Source: Paractinoplanes abujensis
GTDB taxonomy: Bacteria; Actinomycetota; Actinomycetes; Mycobacteriales; Micromonosporaceae
NCBI RefSeq assembly: GCF_014204895.1
Contig: NZ_JACHMF010000001.1
Location: 2,666,001 to 2,730,000 of the forward strand
Direction of reading: 5' to 3'
Length of the DNA stretch: 64,000 nucleotides
Positions 29,478-38,331 of this stretch are shown here, one piece after another. The position numbers and the translations under genes are program-made. The notes beneath the pieces were generated by a model. It was not told where the DNA came from, made no database searches, and saw only the letters and a program-made list of their open reading frames with translations. Position 1 is the stretch's first letter. Each line of letters starts with the position of its first letter.

Positions 29478-29978
29478 TCAGCACCAGGCGCCGCCGTCGT
29501 GGGAGCCGGTCAGGGTCAGGCCGTAGACGTCTTCGGGTTCGGGTTGCTGGCCGGGCAGGCCGTTGAAGTCGCTGGGGAACCAGACCGACAGGTAGACCGT
29601 GGTCCCGTCGATCTCCTTGGTCAGGCACGTGGCGGCGGCGCTGACGATCAGGCCGTCGCCGGCGCGCGGGGAGCCGTCGCCCTGCCACTGCCAGCCGTCG
29701 GCGGCCGCGGCTTCCCGGTGGAACGTGATGATCTCGTCGCGGCTCAGGGGGCTGCGGTAGTCGCGGCTGGCGTGGGCGAAGCCGTCGTCGTCGTCGCAGC
29801 CGGAGCCGGCCCCGATCTCCTCGGCCTGGGCGGGGTGGACGGTGAGGATCGCGGCGTCGTCCAGTGTCACCGAGAAGTTCCTGTCCCGTTGGCTGCACCC
29901 GTAGTCGAGCACGCCGCAGCCGGTGAGGCTCCCGGCCCCCAGCAGCAGCAGGGCACCGGCCACCCGTGTCGTGATCAC
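29478..29978 (-). CDS. Small lipoprotein of unknown function
   Basis: A 166-residue protein with a lipoprotein signal (VITTRVAGALLLLGAGSLTG, lipobox LTGC). The mature chain has Cys residues in DYGCSQ, GSGCDDDD, ATCLTKE and the final GAWC, so two disulfides are possible. The centre (SPLSRDEIITFHREAAAADG, WQWQGDG) resembles small actinobacterial lipoproteins that sit on the outer face of the membrane. No family is recognised. The GTG at 29978 is chosen because the signal peptide starts there. Confidence 0.6.
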   Translation of the reverse strand: MITTRVAGALLLLGAGSLTGCGVLDYGCSQRDRNFSVTLDDAAILTVHPAQAEEIGAGSGCDDDDGFAHASRDYRSPLSRDEIITFHREAAAADGWQWQGDGSPRAGDGLIVSAAATCLTKEIDGTTVYLSVWFPSDFNGLPGQQPEPEDVYGLTLTGSHDGGAWC

Positions 29979-30102
29979 GGCGGCAGCATAGTCAGGACCG
30001 GCAAACCAGGGATCGAGGATGATCTCTTGACGGGCCGGGCGCGGCTCGGGTAGACAGTTCGTCAATTCACCGAAACACGGACGACATCTTCGCCGCCCCG
30101 TG

Positions 30103-30173
30103 TCGAAGCGCTTCGAAGGGCCGGTCGGCCGCAACCAGGAGCCGATCTCGTGGGACGCCCGTTGAAGCGCTTC
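30103..30173. promoter_or_regulatory. Two LacI-type operators upstream of the GH3 gene
   Basis: TCGAAGCGCTTCGA (30103-30116) is a perfect 14-bp palindrome and GAAGCGCTTC (30164-30173) repeats its core 24 bp before the GH3 start. The central CG dinucleotide and GAAGCGCTTC core are typical LacI-family sites; the LacI gene is the second gene of this operon. Confidence 0.75.
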
Positions 30174-30196
30174 GGCGAATCACCGGATGTGACCCC

Positions 30197-32950
30197 ATGA
30201 GCGAGACACCGCTGTTCCGCCGGTACGACGCGCCGCTCGCCGAGCGCGTCGAGGACCTCCTCGCCCGGCTCACGCTGCCCGAAAAGGTGGCCATGCTGCA
30301 CCAGCACCAGCCCGCGATCGACCGCCTCGGCATCGGCGCCTTCACCACCGGCACGGAAGCCCTGCACGGCCTGGCCTGGCTGGGCGAGGCCACGGTCTTC
30401 CCGCAGGCGATCGGCCTCGCCACGAGCTGGGACCTCGACCTCGTGCGCAGGGTCGGCGAAGCCACCGGCACCGAGGTCCGGGCATCCCACCAGAGGGCGG
30501 ACCGGGGGGCCGGCCTCAACGTCTGGGCCCCGGTGGTCAACCCGCTGCGCGATCCCCGATGGGGCCGCAACGAGGAGGGCTACGCCGAGGACCCGTTCCT
30601 CACCGGCCTGATGGGCGACGCCTACGCCCGCGGGCTGGCGGGCGACCACCCCCGGGTCCTGCGCACCGCGCCCACGCTCAAGCACTTCCTCGGCTACAAC
30701 AACGAGACCGACCGCTGCCTCACATCGAGCAACCTGAGCCCGCGGGTGCTGCGCGAGTACGAGCTCCCGGCCTACCGCCCGGCGATCGAGCGCGGCTCGG
30801 CGGTGGCCGTCATGGCGTCGTACAACCTGGTCAACGGCCGTCCCGCGCACGTCTCCCCCTATCTCGAGGACGAGCTGCGCACCTGGACCGGGGACGAGAT
30901 CTTCGTGGTCTCCGACGCCTACGCCCCGAGCAACCTGGCCGACCCGGCGCAGCAGGCCTGGTTCCCCGATCACGCGGAGAGCCACGCCGCGGCCCTGCGG
31001 GCGGGCATCGACAGCTTCACCGACGCCGACCAGCGCAGCGACGTCACTGTCGAGCGGATCACCGAGGCCCTGCGCCGCGAGCTGATCAAGGAGGAGGACG
31101 TCGACCGGGCCGTGCGCCGGGCCCTGACGATCCGCGTCCGTCTCGGCGAGTTCGATCCGGCCGAGCACAACCCCTATGCGGCCACCACTGTCGACGAGGA
31201 AGACCACCGGAATCTGGCCCGCGAGGCCGCCCGCGAGTCGATCACCCTGCTGAAGTCGGAGTGCTGCCTGCTCCCGCTCGATCCCGCGCGCCACCGGACG
31301 GTCGCGGTGGTCGGCTCCCATGCCGATCGTGCGTTCACCGATTGGTACAGCGGTTCCTTCCCGTACGTGGTGACGGCACGCGACGGCCTGGCCCGGGTCA
31401 TGCCGGAGGTGCTGCACAGCGAGGGCGTGGATCGTGTCGTGCTCACGTTGGGAGCGCTCCATCTGGCCGCCGACGAGCACGGGGTGCGGCTGACGCCGGA
31501 GCCGGCCGCGTTCGACCTGTTCGACTGGGGCAACGGCGTCGTCACCCTGCGCTCCACTGTGAACGGCAAGTTCCTGCGGGTCACGAACGACGGGCTGGCC
31601 GCCGACTCGGACGGTCCGGGCGACTGGGTGGTGACCGAGATGTGGAAGCTCGAGCGCCGCCCGGACGGGACGGTCGCGCTGCGCAGCCACAGCTCCCCTG
31701 GCAACCCGGACCGGGGCGCCGTGACCGCACAGCTGACCCTCGGCCCCCGCGCCGCCCGCTTCACCCTGCGGACGATCGTCGACGGCGCGGCCGACGCGGC
31801 CGACCTGGCAGCGACGGCCGACGCGGTGATCGTGGTGATCGGTAACCACCCGCTCGTCAACGGGCGCGAGACCGAGGACCGTGCGGATCTGGAACTGCCA
31901 CCGGCGCAGGACCGGCTGCTGCGGGAGGTGTACGCGGCCAACCGCAACACCGGCCTCGTGCTGATCTCGAGTTACCCGTACGCGATCGGCTGGGCCGACA
32001 CGCACCTGCCGGCGGTGCTGTGGATGTCGCACGGCGGGCAGGAGCTCGGCAACGCGCTGGCCGACGTGCTCACCGGGCGCGCCGACCCGGGCGGCCGGCT
32101 GACCCAGACGTGGTATCGCAGCGCCTGCGAGCTGCCCGACATCCTCGACTACGACATCATCACCAACGACGCGACCTACCAGTACTACCGCGGCACGCCG
32201 CTCTACCCCTTCGGGCACGGCCTCTCGTACGCGTCGTTCGACTACTCCAACCTCGACATCTCGCACACGTCGGCGGCGGTGGGCGACCGGGTCACCGTCA
32301 CGGCCTGGGTCACCAACGTCGGCAAGCGGGCCGGCCGCGAGGTCGTGCAGCTCTACACGCATCAGCAGGTGTCGCGGGTGAAGCAGCCGCTGCGACGATT
32401 GCGGGCGTTCGCGAAGGTCCGGCTCGGACCGGGCGAGTCGCGGCTGGTCAGCTTCGACCTCGACGTGGCCGACCTGGCGTTCTGGGACGTGACGTCGAAC
32501 CGGTTCGTGGTCGAGACCGCCCGCCACAAGATCCTGCTCGGGCGTTCGGCCAGCGATATCCGGCTCACCGGCACCCTGCCCGTGCGGGGCAGCCGGGTCG
32601 GGGCGCAGAAGGCCGCCGACCGCACGATCCGGGCCGGCGACCACGACGAGTACAGCGGGATCACGTTGGTGGCGACAGGCGATCCCGTGCGGGGTGAGGC
32701 CGTGCGCGCCACCGAGGACGGCGCGTGGTGCTGTCTGAGCGGGACGGACCTTTCCGGCGTACGGGAGGTGGCGGTGGAGGGGGACGGCCCGGCCGTGACG
32801 CTGCGCCTCGACGACCCGTACGCGGGTGGGGAATTCGCCCTGGTGACACCGGGGTCGGCGGCCGCCGTGCCCGAGACCGAGGGCGTGCACGACCTCTACC
32901 TCGCCATGGACGCCGGGAGCCGGGTCAGCGCGATCACGTTCCGGTCGTGA
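30197..32950 (+). CDS. GH3 family beta-glycosidase with inserted carbohydrate-binding-like module and C-terminal CBM
   Basis: A 917-residue enzyme. The N-terminal TIM barrel (1-330) has LKHFLGYNNETD (161-172) and nucleophile Asp240 in VVSDAY. The C-domain starts near 345 (ESITLLKSECCLLPLD) and is interrupted at about 434-525 by a beta-trefoil/fascin-like insert (VVTLRSTVNGKFLRVTNDGL). It resumes with VIVVIGNHPLVNGRETEDR and SHGGQELGNALADVLTG. An Fn3-like domain (about 690-790) precedes a C-terminal CBM6-like module (EYSGITLVATGD onward). GH3 enzymes release glucose, xylose or arabinose from beta-linked chains. No signal peptide is seen. Two LacI-type operators precede it, and its stop overlaps the LacI gene start. 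Confidence 0.88.
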   Translation: MSETPLFRRYDAPLAERVEDLLARLTLPEKVAMLHQHQPAIDRLGIGAFTTGTEALHGLAWLGEATVFPQAIGLATSWDLDLVRRVGEATGTEVRASHQRADRGAGLNVWAPVVNPLRDPRWGRNEEGYAEDPFLTGLMGDAYARGLAGDHPRVLRTAPTLKHFLGYNNETDRCLTSSNLSPRVLREYELPAYRPAIERGSAVAVMASYNLVNGRPAHVSPYLEDELRTWTGDEIFVVSDAYAPSNLADPAQQAWFPDHAESHAAALRAGIDSFTDADQRSDVTVERITEALRRELIKEEDVDRAVRRALTIRVRLGEFDPAEHNPYAATTVDEEDHRNLAREAARESITLLKSECCLLPLDPARHRTVAVVGSHADRAFTDWYSGSFPYVVTARDGLARVMPEVLHSEGVDRVVLTLGALHLAADEHGVRLTPEPAAFDLFDWGNGVVTLRSTVNGKFLRVTNDGLAADSDGPGDWVVTEMWKLERRPDGTVALRSHSSPGNPDRGAVTAQLTLGPRAARFTLRTIVDGAADAADLAATADAVIVVIGNHPLVNGRETEDRADLELPPAQDRLLREVYAANRNTGLVLISSYPYAIGWADTHLPAVLWMSHGGQELGNALADVLTGRADPGGRLTQTWYRSACELPDILDYDIITNDATYQYYRGTPLYPFGHGLSYASFDYSNLDISHTSAAVGDRVTVTAWVTNVGKRAGREVVQLYTHQQVSRVKQPLRRLRAFAKVRLGPGESRLVSFDLDVADLAFWDVTSNRFVVETARHKILLGRSASDIRLTGTLPVRGSRVGAQKAADRTIRAGDHDEYSGITLVATGDPVRGEAVRATEDGAWCCLSGTDLSGVREVAVEGDGPAVTLRLDDPYAGGEFALVTPGSAAAVPETEGVHDLYLAMDAGSRVSAITFRS

Positions 32951-34032
32951 CGCCCCCGCCGGTCACCATCGCCGACGTCGCCCGGCACGCGGGGGTCTCG
33001 GCCAGCACGGTCTCCTACGTGCTCAGCGGCAAGCGGGCCATCTCGGCCGTGACCCGCGAGAAGGTGCTGGCCAGCGTGCGGGTGCTCGGCTTCCACCCGC
33101 ACGCGGGGGCGCGGGCGCTGGCCGGCAACCGGTCGAACATCATCGCGCTGGCCCTGCCGCTGCGCGCGGGTCAGAACGTTCCCGTCGTCATGCGGTTCGC
33201 GGCGGCGGTGGTCGACGCGGCCCGGTCCTGCGACTACGACGTGCTGCTGGTGACCGCGGACGAGGGGGCGGCGGGCCTGCGCCGGGTGGCGGGCAGCGCG
33301 CTGGCCGACGGCCTGATCCTGATGGACGTCGAGACCGACGACGAGCGGGTGCCCGCGCTGCGCGACCTGAACCGGCCCAGCGTGCTCATCGGGCTGCCCG
33401 CCGACCCGGCCGGGCTGATCTGCGTCGACCTCGACTTCACCCGCGCGGGCGAGATGTGTGTGGAGCATCTGGCCGCGCTCGGGCACCGGCGGGTGGCGTT
33501 GCTGGGGGCGCCGCAGGCCGTCTACGACCGTGGGGCCGGGTTCGCCCACCGTACGCGCGAGGGCGTACGGGCGGCCGCGGCGCGGTGCGGGGTCGAGGCG
33601 TACGCCGTACCGCTGGAACCGGTCTTCCCCGCCGTCCTGGCCGCGCTGGCGGAACTCAGCGGCGCGACCGCCCTGATCGTGCACAACGAGAGCGCCCTCG
33701 ACCACGTGCTGACGGCGCTGCGCACGCTGGGCCGCAGCGTGCCCGGGGACGTGTCCGTCCTGGCCATCTGCCCCGACGACGTCGCGCTGGCGGTCACCCC
33801 GCACGTCACGAACGTCGAGGTGCCGGCGGCCGCGCTGGGCCGGCTGGCGGTGGAGCGGCTGCTCGCCCGGCCCGGCGACGGCGACGGGCCCGGAGCCACC
33901 CTGCTGCCCCCCGCGCTGACCACGCGATTGTCCTGCGATCGCCCCGGTCGCGCCGTCCGCCAGTTCTCCAGTGAGTCCTCGACAGCAGGAGAAAGGGGCG
34001 GTGATGCGACCAGAACCGCGGCGCCGGGTTGA
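32947..34032 (+). CDS. LacI-family transcriptional regulator
   Basis: A 361-residue repressor. Residues 5-52 are the LacI helix-turn-helix with hinge (VTIADVARHAGVSASTVSYV, LGFHPHAGARALAG); residues 60-330 are the periplasmic-binding-like sensor domain (DGLILMDVETDDERV, LGHRRVALLGAPQ). The C-terminal 30 residues (FSSESSTAGERGGDATRTAA) are a non-conserved tail. The GTG at 32947 overlaps the GH3 stop (GTGA), so GH3 and its regulator are co-expressed and probably autoregulated through the two palindromes at 30103-30173. Confidence 0.9.
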   Translation: MTPPPVTIADVARHAGVSASTVSYVLSGKRAISAVTREKVLASVRVLGFHPHAGARALAGNRSNIIALALPLRAGQNVPVVMRFAAAVVDAARSCDYDVLLVTADEGAAGLRRVAGSALADGLILMDVETDDERVPALRDLNRPSVLIGLPADPAGLICVDLDFTRAGEMCVEHLAALGHRRVALLGAPQAVYDRGAGFAHRTREGVRAAAARCGVEAYAVPLEPVFPAVLAALAELSGATALIVHNESALDHVLTALRTLGRSVPGDVSVLAICPDDVALAVTPHVTNVEVPAAALGRLAVERLLARPGDGDGPGATLLPPALTTRLSCDRPGRAVRQFSSESSTAGERGGDATRTAAPG

Positions 34033-34062
34033 TAATCGAAACATGATCATGAGGGATGCGCG

Positions 34063-34314
34063 ATGCCGAGCGGCGGGGTAGGCCGCACCGTGGAGCTCAC
34101 GCCGGACCAGCAGGAGCAGCTGCAGCGGCTGCTGGAGCAGGAATTGCGGGATGCGCTGCGCGTCTCGTCGCAGCGGCACGACCCGGCGGCGGTGGCCGAT
34201 CTGGTCGCCGAACGCCGCCGGGCCCTCGAACGGTTAGCCGGCCGGTCCGCGCACGATGTCCAGGACCCGCTCGACGAGGACCTCGAGGGCGACGGGGTCG
34301 TCGAGCAACGCTGA
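34063..34314 (+). CDS. Small hypothetical protein, mostly helical
   Basis: An 83-residue frame with a good ribosome site (GAGGGATGCGCG before ATG). The first 60 residues look like a real helical protein (LTPDQQEQLQRLLEQELRDA, AAVADLVAERRRALERLAG). The final 25 residues are acidic and lie antisense to the end of the convergent gene at 34234, overlapping it by 81 bp. No family is recognised. It could be a small accessory of the neighbouring caspase island or simply a short unrelated gene. Confidence 0.45.
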   Translation: MPSGGVGRTVELTPDQQEQLQRLLEQELRDALRVSSQRHDPAAVADLVAERRRALERLAGRSAHDVQDPLDEDLEGDGVVEQR

Positions 34315-35199
34315 CACCCGCTCCTCGCCGAACGTCGCGGCCCCGGGCGCCCGGCTCATCTCGTCGGCGCCGGACCCGTGCAGGAACAGTTCCCCGAGCA
34401 CCCTCACCACCGTGGCTGCGGCGTCCTCGCCCCGCCCCAGCCCGGCCCGGATGGCCTCGACGGCCACCGCGGCCAGGTCGCTCACCCGCGCCTCGTCCTG
34501 TTCGCCGGGGTCAGCCGCCGGCAGTGGACGCGGGTCGCCCGTCCCCTCGCCGGGACACCCGCCGACCGGGGCGACCTTGTGACCGAGCGGGATCTCGATG
34601 TGCTCGTGGTACCACTTCGGCCGTTCCTGCATGGCGACCAGCACCTTCTCCACGTCGGCCCGGGCCTCGGACGTGCTGATCCCGCGCTCGCCGGCCCAGC
34701 TGTCGACCGGCCACAGTGTGGCGCCGGCCCCGCCGGGCACCCCGGCCCACTCCTGGATCCGCAGGGCGAGCCGGCACAGCCAGGGGTCACCGCCCAGCGC
34801 CGCACGCAGCCACTTGGTCATCCGGGGCCGCTGCAGGGCGCCGATCGCACCCCGGCGCCGGCGGTAGGCGTCGACGGCGATGCCGGGCGCTCGCGCGGCG
34901 ATCCAGGCCTCCACGTCCTTGATGGGCTCGGCCGTGGTGAGCAGGGATCCGACGACCGCCTCCAGATCGTCGTGGAACCCGTCGAGACAGCACTCCCCCA
35001 AGTGCCGGAACCCGCGGGCGCAGGCGTGATGACCCCGGTGGTGCGCGACGCGGCGGTAGACCGCATCGAAGACGACGGGGTGAGCGAGGTCGTAGGCGGC
35101 CGGACGCAGGAGGTCACGCTCGCCCTCGGACAGCCGGCCCAGCTCGCCCGCCCGAGCCAGCTCGCGCAGCCGGACCTCGTGGTCGTCGCGCGTCACCAC
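34234..35199 (-). CDS. Caspase-island flanking protein A, sigma-like helical protein
   Basis: A 321-residue soluble protein with no signal peptide or membrane helix. It is a paralogue of the protein at 38332-39432: both share a leading LRELAxxGxL segment, then AAYxL, a conserved Cys/His patch (HHACARGFRHLGECCLDGFH), FHDDLEAVV, EAWIAAR and RRRRGxxGALQRPR, then WPVDSWAGERG. The FHDD...EAW...RRRRG stretch is reminiscent of sigma-factor region 2, but I cannot confirm this and see no clear region 4. Tandem GTG codons at 35199/35196 are the start. It is divergent from the two-gene caspase operon with a 295-bp gap. Confidence 0.55.
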   Translation of the reverse strand: MVTRDDHEVRLRELARAGELGRLSEGERDLLRPAAYDLAHPVVFDAVYRRVAHHRGHHACARGFRHLGECCLDGFHDDLEAVVGSLLTTAEPIKDVEAWIAARAPGIAVDAYRRRRGAIGALQRPRMTKWLRAALGGDPWLCRLALRIQEWAGVPGGAGATLWPVDSWAGERGISTSEARADVEKVLVAMQERPKWYHEHIEIPLGHKVAPVGGCPGEGTGDPRPLPAADPGEQDEARVSDLAAVAVEAIRAGLGRGEDAAATVVRVLGELFLHGSGADEMSRAPGAATFGEERVSALLDDPVALEVLVERVLDIVRGPAG

Positions 35200-35494
35200 T
35201 GTCCCCGCCGGAGTGAAGAGTCATGGACGGGTGAAGTCGAGGCGTCACCCAGCGTATATGTCTGCCCCCAGAACATCGCGTAATCATGTCGGCCTCGTTA
35301 GCCGGATCGAGGCCGCTCAGTGGCCGTTCTTCTGGCCCGGATCTGGCCAGATCACCATTACTCCATGTAGTCGTTTGGGAACATAACTCACCGGTCCGGC
35401 TGACCGGTTTCCCACCGGGCAGTCGCGGTGGCGCGGGTCGCGGAGCTAGTTTCTTTCGGTAGTGCCATGACGACGGACGGTACCTGGGAGTCTC

Positions 35495-36460
35495 ATGTCC
35501 TTCGATTCCGCTCTGTCCCGGGAGCTGCAGGCCCTGCGCAGCCGCAAGGGTGTGTGCCGGGCCGGGCTCTACGACCACCTCGGGCTGCGGATCCGCCGGC
35601 TGTGCGGGCTCACCGGCAGGCAGAGCGACGCCCGGACCCGGGCCGCGGTGGAGAAATGGCTGACCGCGCTGGCCGACACCCTGCTCCCCGACCAGCGGCA
35701 GGCGGTGCTGGTGTCGTTCGCCGTGGACGCCGGCCATCGGCTGGCCACTCTGGACGCGCGCATCGGACAGCTGGCCGGCCTGCAGAAGGTCTCCTCCCGT
35801 ACGGCCCGGCGGCTGGCCGACGCCGCACTCGAGGCCCTCGTGGCCGCGGTCGACGAACTTCCCGGCGGCGAGCACGACCGGGCCGGCACCGGCGACGACA
35901 ACGGCGGCGGCTGGCGGGTCTCCTCGTTGTCCTCGCTGTTCCGGCTGGACACCGCAACCCCGGAGCTGTACGAGATGCGGACGATCGTGGCCACCCGCGA
36001 GATCGCCGAGCTCGTCGTGCGGATCACCCTGCCGCCCACCCCGCCCGGCGTCGGCGAGCCGGTCGTGACCGCCCTCTTCGGCGCGCACCTGCGCAAGGTC
36101 GAGCACGACGACGGCAGCCCCAGCCGCCTGATCACCCTCGACCTGGCGCGGCCCCTGGCCACCGGCGAGAGCCACGAGGTCTGGCTGCACGTCGCCCTGC
36201 CGCCGGGCCAGCCGGTCCGGCCGCACTACGCGATCGTGCCGCTCGCCCCGTGCGAGACGGGAAGCGTACGGGTGCGGTTCGCCGCCGACCGCCGGCCGGA
36301 GGAGGTGTGGCTGCTCGACGAGGTGGCCTACCCCGACCTGGACGCCCGGCGCCCGCGTCGCACGACAGTGGAGCCGGACCTGCACGGCGAGGTGTTCCGC
36401 GCGTTCCGGGGCCTGCACGAGGGACACGCGTACGGGATCGCCTGGACGCCTCCGCTCTGA
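35495..36460 (+). CDS. Caspase-operon upstream protein: helical N-domain plus beta-rich C-domain
   Basis: A 321-residue soluble protein that I recognise only as a recurrent actinobacterial hypothetical. Residues 1-120 are helical (ELQALRSRKGVCRAGLYDHL; VSSRTARRLADAALEALVAA), resembling helix bundles paired with DNA- or signal-binding modules. Residues 150-321 form a beta-rich domain (YEMRTIVATREIAELVVRIT; PHYAIVPLAPCETGSVRVRF; VWLLDEVAYPDL; GHAYGIAW). No catalytic motif is seen. It lies 20 bp upstream of the caspase gene on the same strand, so it is probably its operon partner, for example a sensor or substrate. Confidence 0.55.
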   Translation: MSFDSALSRELQALRSRKGVCRAGLYDHLGLRIRRLCGLTGRQSDARTRAAVEKWLTALADTLLPDQRQAVLVSFAVDAGHRLATLDARIGQLAGLQKVSSRTARRLADAALEALVAAVDELPGGEHDRAGTGDDNGGGWRVSSLSSLFRLDTATPELYEMRTIVATREIAELVVRITLPPTPPGVGEPVVTALFGAHLRKVEHDDGSPSRLITLDLARPLATGESHEVWLHVALPPGQPVRPHYAIVPLAPCETGSVRVRFAADRRPEEVWLLDEVAYPDLDARRPRRTTVEPDLHGEVFRAFRGLHEGHAYGIAWTPPL

Positions 36461-36480
36461 GCGGTCCGTCAGAAAGAGGC

Positions 36481-38274
36481 ATGCGAAACCTGTACGCCCT
36501 GCTGGTCGGCATCGACCGGTACGCCGCGGTGCCCGGCCTGACCGGTTGCGTGCGCGACGTGACGGATGCCCGGGAGCACCTCGAGGCCACGCTCACCCCC
36601 GGCACCCGCTTCGTCCCGCTGACGCTGCTGGACGGGCAGGCCACCCGGGCCGCCGTGGTCGACGCCGTCACGACACACCTGGGCCAGGCCGGGCCGGACG
36701 ACGTGGCGTTGTTCTGGTTCGCCGGTCACGGCTCGGACCGGCCCGCACCCGGCTGGACCCGGCGGTGGGAACCCACGGGACGGATCCAGACCCTGGTCTG
36801 CGCGGACAGCCGGACGGGCGCCGTCGGAGATCTGTGGGACAAGGAGTTGTCGCTGCTGCTGGACGACGTCAGCGACCGGGCCGGGCACGTCACCGTGGTG
36901 CTGGACAGCTGCCACTCCGACGGCGCCACCCGTGAGCTGACCGCCCGCGAACCGGCCGTCCGGACCCGCTCGGTGCCGCCGGGCGAGGCGCCTGATCTGG
37001 ACTATCTGCGCCCCCGGCTGGAGGCCCGGTCGGGCGCGGACCACCCGGCCGAGCACATCGTGCTGGCCGCCTGCCGCTCCTTCGAGGCCGCCGAGGAACG
37101 CACCCTGGAGCGCGAGCGCCGGGGAGTCTTCACCTGGTCGCTGCTGCGCGCCATGACCCGGCTGGGGCCGGGCGCCACCTACAACGACCTGCTGGCGGCC
37201 ACCCGGTCCGAGGTCGAGATGCACTCCTGCCGGCAGACCCCCCAGGCCCGGCCGCGCACGTCCCCGCTGCTCAACCAGCAGTTCCTGGGCGGGGCGGTGA
37301 CGCCGCCGGACCGGGACATCCGGATGCGTCACGGCCGGACGGGCTGGGTGATCGACGCCGGGGCCGTGCACGGGCTGCCGGCCGGCGCCGGACTGCGGGT
37401 CGGGGTGCGCGGCGGACGCCCCGGCGAGCAGGCCGAGGTGGTCGAGGTGCGGACCGCGGACAGCCGGGTCGCGCCGCTCGGCGGCTGGGCCGACCCCGGC
37501 CGGCTGTATCCGATGGTGGTCACGTCGGTGCCGGCGCCGCGCACGACAGTGGCGGTCGACGACGAGAAGCTGCGGGCGGCTCTGGCACGTTCCCTGGACG
37601 TACGGGTGGCCGGCACCGGCGTCCCCGACCTGCGGGCCTGGTACGAGGACGGCGAGTTGACCGTCGTCGACCAGCACGGCGAGCGGCTGCTGCGGCAGCG
37701 GTACCTTGCGGACGAGGCGGCCGCGGCAGTCGAGCACATCGCCCGGTGGCTGCAGGTGTGGCAGCGCCGCAACCCGGCGAGCGCACTGGGTTCCCCCGTA
37801 CGGGTGGAGGTGCTGGGGGCCGACGGCACGCTGCTGCAGCCGGACTCGGCCGGCGAGTACGTCCTGCGGTACCGGGGCGCCGACCCGCCCGAGCTCCACC
37901 TCCGGCTGCGCAACCACAGCGACCGGACCCTGTTCTGCGCGCTGCTCGACCTGACGCCGCGCTTCAAGGTGGACCCGGCGCTGTTCCCGGGCGACTACGT
38001 CGCGGGGGGCGGCGTCGGCGACTGCCTGCACGGCCGGCGGATCAAGGCGTTCCTGCCGCCGGCCGTGCCCGTCGTGCCGGGCGCGGTCGTCCGGGACCGG
38101 CTGAAGCTGTTCGTCGCCGAGGGGCAGTTCGGCGTCGAGCCGTTCCTGATGCCGGCGCTGGCCGAGACGTCCGGCCCGCGCGGCGTGTACCGCGATCTGG
38201 GCGACGCGGCCCGGCCCACCGGCCACGACTGGACCACGGCCGAGGTCGTTGTCCGGATCGAGGTCCCGAAGTGA
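36481..38274 (+). CDS. Caspase-family peptidase with large C-terminal region
   Basis: A 597-residue protein. Residues 1-270 are a caspase/metacaspase p20-p10-like domain: start RNLYALLVGIDRYAAVPGL, catalytic His83 in FWFAGHGSD and catalytic Cys144 in VVLDSCHSD, so the dyad is intact. It should be a cytosolic cysteine endopeptidase. Residues 280-597 are beta-rich (WVIDAGAVHGLPAGAGLRVG; ELHLRLRNHSDRTLFCALLD; DRLKLFVAEGQFGVEPF) and resemble DUF4384-like regions seen on other bacterial caspases. ATG 36481 has AGAAAGAGG just upstream. Caspases of this kind are known effectors in bacterial conflict systems; here it sits between two paralogous genes and just upstream of the RHIM-motif operon. Confidence 0.85.
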   Translation: MRNLYALLVGIDRYAAVPGLTGCVRDVTDAREHLEATLTPGTRFVPLTLLDGQATRAAVVDAVTTHLGQAGPDDVALFWFAGHGSDRPAPGWTRRWEPTGRIQTLVCADSRTGAVGDLWDKELSLLLDDVSDRAGHVTVVLDSCHSDGATRELTAREPAVRTRSVPPGEAPDLDYLRPRLEARSGADHPAEHIVLAACRSFEAAEERTLERERRGVFTWSLLRAMTRLGPGATYNDLLAATRSEVEMHSCRQTPQARPRTSPLLNQQFLGGAVTPPDRDIRMRHGRTGWVIDAGAVHGLPAGAGLRVGVRGGRPGEQAEVVEVRTADSRVAPLGGWADPGRLYPMVVTSVPAPRTTVAVDDEKLRAALARSLDVRVAGTGVPDLRAWYEDGELTVVDQHGERLLRQRYLADEAAAAVEHIARWLQVWQRRNPASALGSPVRVEVLGADGTLLQPDSAGEYVLRYRGADPPELHLRLRNHSDRTLFCALLDLTPRFKVDPALFPGDYVAGGGVGDCLHGRRIKAFLPPAVPVVPGAVVRDRLKLFVAEGQFGVEPFLMPALAETSGPRGVYRDLGDAARPTGHDWTTAEVVVRIEVPK

Positions 38275-38331
38275 CCGCTACCGATCAGCCGGACGAAGGA
38301 GCCCGCCATGGAGTCGCACCGCTGACCCGCG

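Noticed and set aside
30062..32890. Very long open frame antisense to the GH3 gene
   Set aside because: High GC removes stop codons from the opposite strand; the sense frame has clear GH3 motifs and operators, the antisense translation has none.
36481..38274. Gingipain or CHAT-type peptidase instead of a caspase
   Set aside because: The YALLVGIDRY start and the GHG/DSCHS pair with the spacing seen here fit the metacaspase-like group better; no TPR repeats as in CHAT proteins.
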